This document shows, one piece after another, positions 33,687 to 45,500 of a stretch of DNA of 64,000 nucleotides. Each line of letters starts with the position of its first letter. Positions within the stretch are counted from its first letter, which is position 1. Source of the DNA: Rehmannia glutinosa. Its lineage: Eukaryota > Streptophyta > Magnoliopsida > Lamiales > Orobanchaceae. The position numbers and the translations under genes are program-made. The DNA is taken from positions 53,637,950-53,701,949 of the forward strand of contig CM071928.1 in NCBI GenBank assembly GCA_016081115.2, in the 5' to 3' direction. The notes under the pieces are model-generated. The model was not told the origin of the DNA and did no database searches. It saw nothing but the letters and a program-made list of their open reading frames with translations.

Positions 33687-36600
33687 GGGAAATTTGCAAA
33701 AATGCCACTTTTTTACAATTTTTTGGAAAATTGCCACCCAATCTAAATCCTTTAAATTATACCCTCCTCACCCCCGTGAAATGTCCAAGATACCCCTTAG
33801 TAAAGAAAAAGACCCCAATCAATCCCTTTCCTCCCATTCTCAATCGACTCGCTTGAGGAAGGAAAAAAAAAATAAAAGTGCAACAGTTACTTTCAACATC
33901 TCTCTTTCCCGTCTCTGCTCCCAAAAACTTTTCGGCGATTCCGACTTTTTCCGGCATCTTTGACTTTATTGTGACCGCCGCCGGCTTTGCTCGGACACTT
34001 CCATTTGCGGCCTGCAACGAGTATCGTGGTCATATTCCACTTGGGAACGACTTCTAATCCTCTTTCGACCAGGACTTGACATCAATCGCTTGTCTACTTT
34101 TCCTCTTTAAGCGTCCATTGTGAAGTACATTTCCCGGTAAGTTTGATTTTTGCTATCTTATTCTTCAAATCCAGGGCATTCTAGGGTTTTTTATTACATT
34201 TTTGTATTTTTTTTTTCTTCAGACTATGGATTATAGTATGGTTGAAGTTTTCATTTTTGGTAAGCTTTTTTGACTTTCATGGGTTTAGGGTTGATGGGTT
34301 TGGGTGAAAGACCTCTGCATTTTTTCCAAAAATAATGTTAAGCAATTTTGATGTTTTTGGTCGATTTCATGGGTTATGGGTCGTTTTGAAAGCATGATAC
34401 TATTATTTTGAAGTTTATTTCTGATGTTTATCAGTTGGTTAGGTTTGATTTTGGATGTTGTTTGCATTTTTCGACTTCTATTAGTTGTGTTCCTTTAATT
34501 TCCTGTTGTATGTATGCCTTTAATGCCTTTCGACCATATTTTCGACTATCCTACGACCATTTTGTCAACCATTGCATGTTTTTTGACTACGTATTCGACC
34601 AACATTCGACTACTATATTTTGACCTAATGTGTTATTTTGGTGTAAAACAGGGATAAAATGGACCTCGTTCCAAATGATAAAGATCGGTTTAAAGGGAAG
34701 CTCTCATGTAGGTCTTGTTTCAAAATCAAAATCATCCCGAAACTTTGGTGACTATTCATGTTGATATATTTAAATGTGAGAAGGTGATGTGTAAATTGTA
34801 ATGATACAAATGATGTGGGATTCACAAGTTTTGAACTAAGTGTAATAATTATGTATTGGTGTTAGGATTTGAGTGTAATTACTATGTATTGATTTTCTAA
34901 ATTTTTTAAAACTTATAGAAGTAAAAATTGGATAAAATAGAATGATTTTAGAAAATAGCCGAAGACATCTACTTATTATGGTACTTGTTTGAGTATTGTG
35001 TGTTTGATATCTTTGATTTGAAGAGTTATTCAGTTTGTAATAGATTAACTCGTTTAGCAATGTTGATTTGAATTAGTTTGATCAATTCCCCGTTTGTGGA
35101 AGTTCGTTTTAATGAAATGACTATCGTTTTGAAAAAAAAAGAACAGGGTAAAATTGAGAAGATTCTTTTGAAAGGCAAACCAAAAGAGGTCCTAGTCTTC
35201 ACCAAAGACTGGGATATAAATGTAGGCTAATACAACCTTTTCATTCATTAAAGGGAAAAAAAGCCACTCCAAACTGTAAAAAAATAAATAAATAAAAAGT
35301 GTGCATTATTTCATTTTGGTAATAATATAGTATGTAACTGCAACTTTTTTAGCAACAGTATGTCACATTCTTTTTTCTTTTTTAGCAACAGTACGTCACA
35401 TTCTGTGATTGGGCCCTAACAACCAAATTGTAAAGATGCCTTTTCTAATAATTGGGAAAATGTGACATCGGAAGGGACAGCCACATGCTTTGTTTTCTTC
35501 CTACTAAAACACCAACGGGGATTAGTTGAATCCAATTCCCATGCATCATCCCAAAGATTTAATATTGAGCATGAACCAGAACCTGAAATAATACAATAAC
35601 AAACTGAAATCAGAAACCTACAAAGGCAACGACCACATATTCGACTACAAATGACCATACAAACGACTGCCAACCTTACACCAACTATAATTGTCGACCG
35701 CACACCGACCAACAAATCAACTACATAGTAGACAACAGACCCACAAACTACATCACAGAGCAAATTTTGCCAAAATCGAACTAATTCTACAATTTAATCA
35801 CATTTTCAGCTTCCACACGATTATATTTGCTAAAATTAAAATAATTACATATTACCCACTACATAACATGAACTACAATGAGTATTTACACTTGTTTACA
35901 AATGAAAAATAACCAAAATAACCGCAAACATTTGTCGAAAAACAATACTAACCTCTTTCTATATTTTTGACCTAATGTTCGCCTTATTTTTAGCTTCACC
36001 GCAAGTGTACGGTGTAGTTTATAGAATAGGGTAAGCAAGGTCGTATCCACGGAAACTAATAAATTAATGCGCTAAGTATTGAACTAAGATAGCCTTATTT
36101 TTATTTAGATGATCAAAATTGAATGATTGTTGTGGAAGAAAAGACAAGAATAACCACAAAAACACAAAATGAAAATAATAGTGGAATTATCAAGGGAAAT
36201 GAAATGGATTCCCGGGTTATGATTTCAATTAATATTCCTCTTGTTTTACGATTTAATCAAAGCCAAAGTTATTATCAATACACCTATAAGACGATCACAA
36301 CGGTATTTTATCCTCCATCTCGAGATGTATATAAAGTGTAGATTGAAATATCTATCTTTAGTATCTCTACTCAACATAAGATACACAACTCTCAAATGCA
36401 CAAAAGATCAAATATCCTCACAAATATTCACACACCTCTCGATTATGCAAATATTCATGTCAAGTACTCAAGATCTAATATTGAAACTCATCTCTCGAAT
36501 TATGAATCAATATATCAAACATGTTAAATCATTGGCCAAATGATAAAACAAGAATAAGAACAAAGTACTCAAAATGGCTTCAAGACAATAACTTCAATTA

Positions 36601-38257
36601 TGATTAAAACAATCAACAAGAGTTCAATTAATCTACTTCCAAAACCCGAAAATCACAAGAAATTTAGCTACCCATTATAAATAACAACTCATAGACAAAT
36701 TGTTCATCTTCATAAGAAACTAAAATGAAAGATTAAAGCACAAAGAATGAGAAAACTTAGGGAAATGGATAATCTCTCGATTAATCTTCAATCCTCAAGC
36801 TCCGATTACCCGATTTTTCCCTTGATTCTTCCTTGATGAAATTGATGTGTTTCTTGTGTTCTTGGGTGTATTTGTCTTTCCTCCATAACCTAGATCAAGC
36901 CTCCCATGTATGTATTTATAGCCCCTCAAAAGTTCAAAAATAGGTGGAAGAACTTAGGAATTTCTTTTCTTTTTGTGAATAATTAGACTAAGCTATTGCC
37001 CCAACACGTGAATTTTGGAGTGTTTTGCCCTTTCTAATGTATACACACTAATTTAATATTTTCAAATGTTCTGCGCCAACACGTGAATTTTGGAGTGTTT
37101 TGCCTTCTTGGATTGCAGATAAGAAGTTTCTTTTTTTTTCACCCACCAAATGTCCGAATTTGGTTTTGAGCCCTTCATCAAAGTTGTAGCTCTATCTCTT
37201 AGCTTTCCATAGCCACTTGAATCACCTTAATATCAATTTATTAGAGAGAGTTATGGCCAAAATACGAAACCCTGCTAGGTATGGAAATTTGAGACGCATT
37301 TGAACGTTTCTTCAAATCAATCTCGTTGTTTGATCGTTTGTACTTCTTTTGATACATGATTCATTAATATGACTATAAACTCAATATAATAGGCTCTCAA
37401 CATGGCTTGGCCCCTCAAATGACTCAAAATACTCAAAAACAACACAAAACTCATGTCTAGGAAGTCCAAATCAATGGTATAAAACCAAGTGAACACCTAA
37501 TGTAGTGGAAAATTGGAACCCAAACACCTCTGCTCGAAACAAATCATGCCTGCAAGTGATCTCAACGGTCCAAAAAATTGCGAAAAAGAATCGAAAAACA
37601 ATAATGATTTTGGTCCAATAAAAGCTTTGCTCAAATGTTGCAGTCAAAAACGCCGGACACGTGATAGAATAACCATTAACCCATTACGAACAAACCTCCA
37701 TCCAGAAAAAAAAAACATGAAAACTAGAGATTTTCACCACAAATGCTTCATTTCTTCCAGCTATACTCTATCCTTGAGCTTTCTAAAATATCACCTCACT
37801 CATTCATAGGACATTTGGGGTTTTTGTCTTCCTAATCTAACTTCAATTCTAGTCTCTGTCGTCTTCATTTTTTTCTCTTTGCAGCAATTTCAATACCACC
37901 CGGTAAAGAAATTAATTTCAAGCTTTTCATCTTGCCTTCATCATTCCCCAAGTGGACCTCAAAACCTTTCCAAAATTATTGATGAAAACCTCAAAACGCC
38001 GGACACGTGAACAATGTCATCCACCGTTGCCGAAAAATACTGAAATTTCAGAGAAAATGGGAGCTCAGTCGTGAAATGGAGAACTATGGTTAATTGGGTT
38101 TCTTTAGAAGTGAAGAACAACCTCTGGGAAAAAATTAAAACTTTGAGCTAAAGGATATCTTTGACATTTCACAGGGGTGAAGGGGGTATAAAGGATTTAG
38201 GTTAGGTGGCATTTTTCCAAAAATTTTGTAAAAAAGTGGCATTTTTGCAAATATCTC
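33687..38257. mobile_element. 4.57-kb MULE-type element with TIRs and 9-bp target duplication
   Basis: The left terminus GGGAAATTTGCAAAAATGCC and the complement of the right terminus, GAGATATTTGCAAAAATGCC, begin inverted repeats of about 120 bp (33687-33810 and 38140-38257). Both contain GCCACTTTTTTACA and TGAAATGTC. The flanks 33678-33686 and 38258-38266 are both AAGAATTAA, a perfect 9-bp duplication typical of Mutator-like elements. I found no transposase domain inside, so it is non-autonomous. Inside are a possible leader with a GT donor (34138), CGAC-rich motif clusters, an LTR-like repeat at 35997-37510, and a segment shared with DNA outside its right end. Confidence 0.85.
35997..37510. 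repeat. LTR-like dispersed repeat inside the MULE
   Basis: It opens with CACCGCAAGTGTACGGTGTAG and GCAAGGTCGTATCCACGG, shared with 4476-4535. It contains a TATTTATAGCCCC promoter-like string near 36914 and an AGTTGTAGCTCTATC phrase near 37180, shared with 29540. There is no coding domain. It is probably a solo LTR or LTR fragment; borders were not resolved. Confidence 0.4.
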
Positions 38258-38266
38258 AAGAATTAA

Positions 38267-39044
38267 TGTAAGTAACAAGTTTGAATATGGATTTTGTGAG
38301 AATTTAATGGTTGAGAAACTATTGTACACTTTGTTGCTAATTTGTTTTGTTGATAATCTTATTGTGCTACTTTGTTTGGCATTTTAAAGCATATGTTTGA
38401 AATACCACTATTAGCTATATTACACTTTTTCTTTTCTTTTTTGTGAATAATTAGACTAAGCTATTGCCTTCCCTAGAGTTATATTTTTCTTTTTTTAAAC
38501 TAATGTATATACACTAATTTAATATTTTCAAATGTTCATGCAGGTGAGTCTTCATATCTTGGCGTAGTTATGGATTCAGCATAAGAAGTTTCTCGTTTTT
38601 TTTTTTTTTTCCAAAAGTGGAATTGGTAGCAACTCAGAAATAAGATATTTGATGAATTTTGACTTATATTTCTATAACTACTCTTTTGGTTTGGATTTTA
38701 ATGTTTCTTTTTTTAATATTATTCAAGTAGTTTATCGTCCATTTGAAATATGGATATCTTATCATTTCTCTTATATTTATAAATAATCGTATTCTACTTG
38801 ATTAAACATGCTTTTTTCATGCTTAATTGCGTTTCAAATTGCACTTGTAAGATTATGAGCTCGGAGCAAATTTTATGTGTTTCTTAATCAACGTATTAAT
38901 AATATGTACATCGATAATCAATAATGATTTTTCTCAGATGAGTTATCTTTTTAATGTAATGATAGAATATGACAAATTAATATTTAAATCATTATATATA
39001 TATATATATATATACAAATGTATATCAATAACATCGTCTCCAAT
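38267..39044. other. Host or older-repeat DNA flanking the MULE
   Basis: There is no coding region. It includes the 38434-38608 segment that is duplicated inside the MULE and a (TA)11 microsatellite at 38993-39014. Confidence 0.5.
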
Positions 39045-39523
39045 TAGGGATGACAATATGGACCTGATCCGGCCTGACCCGCGGTGTTTGGGGCGGGGCG
39101 GACCCGCCCCACAGACGGGACAGGGCGGGCCTGGGTATTGTAATTGCCCCGCCCCGGCCCGCCCCAGTAAATATATATACACTAATATTATTATTATATG
39201 ATATTATAAAAATAAAAAAATACATTTAGCTTTCACAAAAAAAATACATTTACAATAATACATTATAGAATATTATAAAAATATAAAAATATATTTAAAT
39301 TTCACAAAAAAATAAAAAAAAATACACTTTGTTAAATTAATTTTAAACTCAAAAAATTCAAAACGGGGCGGGGGCGGGGCGGACCCGCCCCGCACAGGGC
39401 GGGCACGGGGCATCCATTTTGGACCCGTGGTGGGGCACGGGCCAGGGCGAGGCGCGGGATAACTAGCACGGGGCGGGTCCGGGTATTCAATTACCCGCCC
39501 CGCCCCGCCCATTGCCATCTCTA
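39045..39523. mobile_element. Non-autonomous hAT element with 8-bp target duplication
   Basis: The left end TAGGGATGACAATATGG and the complement of the right end, TAGAGATGGCAATGGGC, form imperfect TIRs. The flanks 39037-39044 and 39524-39531 are both TCTCCAAT, a perfect 8-bp duplication diagnostic of hAT. Both ends are extremely GC-rich (repeated CGGGGCGGG, GACCCGCCCC) while the centre is AT-rich (A/T runs 39170-39350). There is no coding capacity. Confidence 0.9.
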
Positions 39524-39531
39524 TCTCCAAT

Positions 39532-40334
39532 ACCACTTTTCATGGTTATTTTTGTTGTCACATAAAAAAGCACTTGAATGGTGACAACGAACTATTTCGT
39601 AACTAAAAATAGTCATTGAAAATAGTTTATCATGGTGACTGGTATCGTCGCTTTCGGATTCAAGATTTGTCACGCAACATGAGTCATTTATGACAAATCG
39701 CGTGTTACCATATAACTAATTCATCATTATTCCTACGCAACTAGTGACGTTGATCAACTTTGTCATGTAATGTCACTTTTTCCATGACGAAGTATGTCAT
39801 CATGTTTCATATTATCTTGGTGACAATGAATATTTTGTTAATATATATATACTCATTAGGTGACGACCATGTTTTGTAACTATAAAACATCTATTTCATG
39901 AAAATTTATATAATATATGACGAATTTGTTAATGCAATTGTGACACTGGAATCGTCATTAAAATTTGATGAATTTGGCAATATAATCATTTTCGTCACCA
40001 AAATATGATGTTTGGATGACAAAGTATGCATTCGTCATTTAAAATGTTATCTTTTGGTGACAAAATATAAATTTAAGTGACAAAAGTTTGATCATTAAAA
40101 TGACGAGTTAAGCGTCACAAAAAAAATGATAAAAATAATGACATTCGTCGTTAGCGTCATCAAAAGTTACATATTTAGTGACGAACAGATAACACTGTCA
40201 TGTATACCTTTTACCACGGGGCTACAATGACGATAATTATGACGCTCAAATTTCGTCACCCAATAACTTTAGTGACAAAAAAAATATTTATATGACAAAT
40301 TTTATCGTTATATTATCTTTATTTTCTTGTAGTG
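39532..40334 (-). mobile_element. CACTA transposon end with subterminal repeats
   Basis: Read inward from 40334 on the minus strand, the terminus is CACTACAAGAAAAT, the canonical plant CACTA TIR. The next 800 bp hold many GTGACAAA/TTTGTCAC and ATGACGAA/TTCGTCA motifs typical of subterminal binding repeats. The hAT element at 39045 is inserted in or beside it. I could not find the other TIR, so the element may be truncated. Confidence 0.65.
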
Positions 40335-40381
40335 ACAACAAATACAAATCACGTAGCCAACTGGCTAAACGTCCAAATCAG

Positions 40382-41790
40382 CTACTCAACAAGCCAACTG
40401 CGGAATTGGTCAACCCAACTCAAGTTAAAGATGCTATCAGAAACCATATTTGCTAATCTAATACATTTAGGATTGCTCCTACGGCCTTGACACACAAAAG
40501 AAACATCATCAAATAAGAAACACAACAGATAGATGTCTTCGGCTATCTTTGCATTCTTCCCCTCAAAGAGTAAACGTCTATTGAGGTTGCAAGTAATATC
40601 CTTATCATCTATCTGTATAATCAATCTTCCAGCATGAATATTTGTAGTCTGACAAAGGCTCTGTCGAATGCCAACTAAAACTGCCTCCATTGGATGAGGG
40701 ATATCATCCCTAGAAGTAGCCCATGCTTTCACCAAAATTCCTTTGTCATTACAAATCCAGCCACTTGCCCCGGTCCAGTTCTCCATTAAGTTCACATCAC
40801 TGATCACCAATTGATAGTGTCCTACTATTTCTTTAATGTTCACATTCCTCTGTTTCAACTCAAAATCTCCATCAACAGCTTGTCTGCTCTCTGTTCAAGG
40901 TAAGTTAATATTCTTGCCAATCCTGCCTTGCTCTATTGACAATTTCAACTTCTTCCCATTTAGTTCTTTCAAACACCCAGAGATTCCTAGTCTTTCAAAG
41001 CCACCACAATAAATATACAGAAAGTTGAATGCGGTCTTGGCTAGTATCGCCCTTTTCATGCTGCATGCTTGTTGCCACCATCTTTTAATTTGAAGTTTGG
41101 ATGTAGGGTGACATTCCATTGTACATCTGATAATTTCCAGACCAGTTGAGCTCTGTAACATTGAAAAAACAGGTGCTCCAATGTCTCTGACCCTTCACCA
41201 CAAATCTGGCATCTCACATCCAAAGTCATTCCTCTCATTTTCAGTTGAATTGTAGTTGGTAGGCTATCATGAATCAATCTCCACACAAAATGCTTCAATT
41301 TGTTTTTAATTCCCAGGCTCCAGCACTTCCTCCACGTCAGTCCATTTGCTTGAGGCCCTCTACTAGTTTCAGGATAATCCTTCCCCCGATATTTAACCTC
41401 TCTCAGCAAACAATAAACAGACTTGACTGTATAATTCCCCTTTATATCCCAATGCCAAACTCATCTGTCTTTCCCTCTTTCATGCAAAATAGGAACCTGT
41501 AGTATAGCTTTGATGTCCTCTTCACAAGAATATAATTCAAGCACTTGTCTATTCCATTCTTTTCCATCATCCATAAGCAAATCCTTAGCCTAAACTAGCT
41601 GACAATTCCTGGGGATGGGGCTGCCAATTTTGAAATTTGGAGTTCTTAAAAGTCATGACATTTCCCATACCTTAACTGCTTTACCATCACCCACCTGCAT
41701 CCTCAACCCCCTGAACAACCTGTCTTTTGTATGAATCCAACTTTTTCACAACCACGATTCCCCATTATTCCATTCACATTTAAGAAAACC
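40382..41790 (-). pseudogene. LINE (L1-type) 3' remnant: zf-RVT and RNase H
   Basis: On the minus strand the order is a pre-finger region, a zf-RVT domain (KNKLKHFVWRLIHDSLPT, then CQICGEGSETLEHLFFQC) at about 41350-41160, and a plant LINE RNase H-like domain at 40858-40382. That domain contains GASGWICNDKGILVKAWATS, MEAVLVGIRQSL and RRSNPKCIRLANM. Frames are broken between the domains. RT and endonuclease lie outside or are deleted. The 3' end is lost at the CACTA junction near 40335. Confidence 0.8.
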
Positions 41791-41832
41791 TCCATTAGGG
41801 AAGTATTTAACTTTTCCAAAAACTTGTGCTTT

Positions 41833-42240
41833 TAGAAGAAGTGATTTATTGAAGTAGAAGTAAAAATAGTTGATAATCAAAAGTTGGTCGTGTTTGAAAA
41901 TAAAATCAGAAGTTGAGAGCATTTGGTGAAAAGTTGGAAAATTGCTTATTTGTTTGTAAAAATCAAACTGTAAGTAGTAAGTAAAAATCTAAAGATCTCT
42001 CTCTTTCTTTTAAATTATGATTAAATGAAGCGGAATCAAAAAGTTGCGTTTTGACAAAGTGTTTTTTAAGCCAAAAATCCAAGAAGTGCTTTTTTTTAGT
42101 GATTGCAAACACTCCACTGCCTACTACTTATTCTTAACTTCTAATTCTATTTTCAAACACTATCAATTTCCAATTTTCTACTATTTCTACTTCTATTATA
42201 ATAAATCATTTTTTTTGAGGAAAATAAATCATTTATTTAA
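41833..42240. mobile_element. Foldback or MITE-like imperfect inverted repeat
   Basis: The left half (GAAGTAGAAGTAAAAATAG ... GTGTTTGAAAATAAAATCAG) and the complement of the right half (GAAGTAGAAATAGTAG ... GTGTTTGAAAATAGAATTAG) match over much of about 200 bp per arm, with interruptions. It lies directly upstream of the PP2C gene and may contribute to its promoter region. Confidence 0.55.
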
Positions 42241-42517
42241 AAGCTGAAGTTATTGCAAACACTCACATTATCTTCATATGAAATTGTATTTATTTTATTT
42301 TGTGATTTTTGCCCCACAAATAAAGTGAGATTTCATTATCCTATGCTGGTTGTGCCCGTTAACCGTATGAGGATGAGCCCTCTAATTCGAACGTTGTTTG
42401 CCAGCCAAAACTACAATTATTACACACAAAGACAGAGACAGAGACAGCAACTGACGATGAATGAATCATAGAAGATCTTCATATCTGTCTATACAGCCTA
42501 AGGCTTCTGTATGTAGG

Positions 42518-45500
42518 ATGAACACTGATCAAGAACAGCACCAATCACCACCGCCGCTACCCACTCCCCCTGCCGGAGATGCCCTAATGGGCCCAGCGCC
42601 GCCGCCTGCAGCGGAGCCACCATCACGTAGACAACCGCCCACTGTAATTGTTCCATCTCCAAATCCCGATGCCCTAATCAGCGGTGGTGGAATCGGGTAC
42701 ATTTTTCTTGCGCACATGATTATCGCAATATTGATTGGCCCAGTTCTGCTAATTTATTAATTCTTACTATTTTGTCAATTAGCATTTATTCTTGTGAATG
42801 GAGGTCCCTTTTATTTCATTTTCGTTTCTTTTCTTTTCTTTTCCTTTTTCATATGTTGTTAATTTTTTTTCTTTCCATTTTTTTGAGAGGGAGTGGGGCT
42901 GTTAGAGGTGGTGGTAACTCGTATGCAATAATTGTTTTTAGCGCATTGCTGTTTGGGTAAATTGATAAATAAGTGATTCTTGCCAAAAAATCAGAGTTAA
43001 AAAGATTTAACTTTGATCGAACATTGTCAGGCCTATAGGATTGCATTGAGTTATTCGTTCGATGATTGTAAAATATTGCAAATGGTTTTTTTTCTTTCTA
43101 TGATATGATCCATATAGCTAACCCCGTATAGTGGGAAAAAGACTTAGTTTGTTGTATTTTTTCGCAGAGACTAATTCTCTTTGCAGATATACTTAAATAT
43201 TGGTAAATTGCAGCTTTCTCACCGGAGAGAGAAATGCAAGGTTTAGTTATGGATATGTCAGTTTCAAAGGTAAACGTGCGTCCATGGAGGATTATTATGA
43301 GATACGGATATCAGAAGTCGATGGTCAAATGGTTGCCCTTTTCGGTGTTTTTGATGGTATGTCTCACATGCAATAATAATACCTCAGAATTTTAACTTAT
43401 CTTAAATGTTTTCAATTCATTACTTTATAACGACTTAAATGGATTGGAAGTGATAACAGATTGATGTTGTAAATTTAATTTCCAGGTTTTTTATGCTTTT
43501 GGGTTTTACAACTATTTTGTTTGATATTAGGGCATGGCGGGTTTAGAACTGCAGAGTACCTTAAGAGAAATCTCTTCAAAAATCTAAGTAGCCACCCCGA
43601 TTTCATTAGAGATACAAACTCAGCTATTGGTATGAACTTCAAAATTCTACATCTAAACGTACATTGTATCAAATATATTTGATCTGTTGTGTAATACGAT
43701 AATGTCTTGATTGCAGTTGAAGCTTTTAGACAGACCGATACTGATTACCTTAACGAAGAGAAAGGCCAGCAAAAGGATGCAGGTTCAACTGCATCAACTG
43801 CAGTTCTTGTACGTGACAAACTATTCGTTGCAAATGTGGGAGATTCTAGAGTTGTTGCTTGTAGAGCTGGTTCAGGTTTGATGCTATATTTGGCAGCTTT
43901 TCCATATTTATCGATCCTTTTTTTGGTTTGCAATTGTTCTCTTCATTAAAACTATAAATTACGCGCTGTTCTCTCACGAAAGAAATGGTTTTCATGACTG
44001 ACCTCGATGTCCGCACAAACCTGCTCCACGATATATTTAGAGGGTCTTTGGCTAAGCTTATCTAAAAGATCTTATATGCTCCTACTTCTCATAAGATGTT
44101 TTTAGACCTTATATGATTTTAGATCTTATTTTAAAAATTAAGTTGTTGAAGTGTTTGAATAAAGTAAGATGGTGAAGCTTTTAAGATGTTAGTAATGACA
44201 ATTTTGTAATTAAAGGAGTTTGCTGACATAAGATCTTTTTGTGGAAAAAATGTGGGATACCCTTACTTTCAACAGCTAATAAGCTCCTCAATCGCTTATT
44301 TTTAGAATTTTGTAAAAACAATTACCAAACAAATTTTAAGAGTCTATAAGCTCTGAAACAACTTATAAGATGTTGCGGAGAGCTTATAAGCTCTGTGAAA
44401 CACCCTCTTAGTAAACTTCCTAAGGAAGGATTTTAAATGCCTGACCGCAATTAGCTATTGCTTCCAAAAGCTCATTTTAGTAAAAACTTTCCAATCTTGA
44501 CATAAACATCAAAGGAAAATGGCAATTATGTTAAATTTCCAAAGATTGGGGTTATTTTGTCTTTCATATGTGAGATAACTACTTAGATTTGGGAGAAATG
44601 AGCCATCTGTAATTGCTGCATATGACGCGATTCAGATTTCCTGATCTGAGCAAAACTTCCACAAACGGTTGAGTGTTATTTTCCTCAGAAAGAACATATT
44701 CTAATTTTTTAAAGTGATCCAAGAAGCAAATAATTTTCATGGTCAGTAAGCAACCTACAATCGGTAGTAATCATAGCTCTATGTTCTTGATTGTATTTTA
44801 TCTTTGATTTTGTTTCATTTGACAGCCTACCGGCACGCCTCACTGACCTAGCACAAAAAGAAATTGGGGAAAATATGCCATGCAATAATTTCTAACATCA
44901 TCTGTTTCAGTCTTTATTGGTGTTGCTATGTCATAATATTTAGGATAATTACAAAAACTAGCCCTAAAGTTTGGGTTAATTACAAAAAACCCAGAGATGT
45001 TTGACAATTAAAAAAGAACCCTTGAGATTTGATTATGTGTTAAATGTAAGGGGGTAAGTGCAATATTTTTATAAATGTAAGGGGGTGTTTGAAATGTTTT
45101 TGCGTATGAAGGGGGTAAAGTGTAATACATAATCATACCTCGTGGGTTTTTTTTTTTTTTTTTTTTGTAATTTTCAAAAACATGTGATTTTCTTTTCTGA
45201 TTTACCCTTAATATTAAATATAGTAATCCATTTCATTAACTCTTACAAACTTGTATGAGATCCTTTTACATGGTCCAACATGGTTTTGCACCTTGATGGC
45301 AAAGTTGCCTAATGTTGTCTTAACACTTAATAGTCATGTGTCTGTTCTTGGGTTTACATTGAATGAAATTGTTATATGTTTCCTCTTTCACTTTGCTGAT
45401 CTCTATGCTTGTGGCCTGATGTAGCTGTTCCTTTGTCAATTGACCACAAGCCTGATCGGTCTGATGAACGTGAGCGGATAGAACAGGCTGGAGGTTTCAT

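Noticed and set aside
42697..42760. Hydrophobic extension after PP2C exon 1 (IFLAHMIIAILIGPVLL)
   Set aside because: It is read-through of the intron. The donor at 42697 joins in phase to the exon at 43214 and restores PP2C homology.
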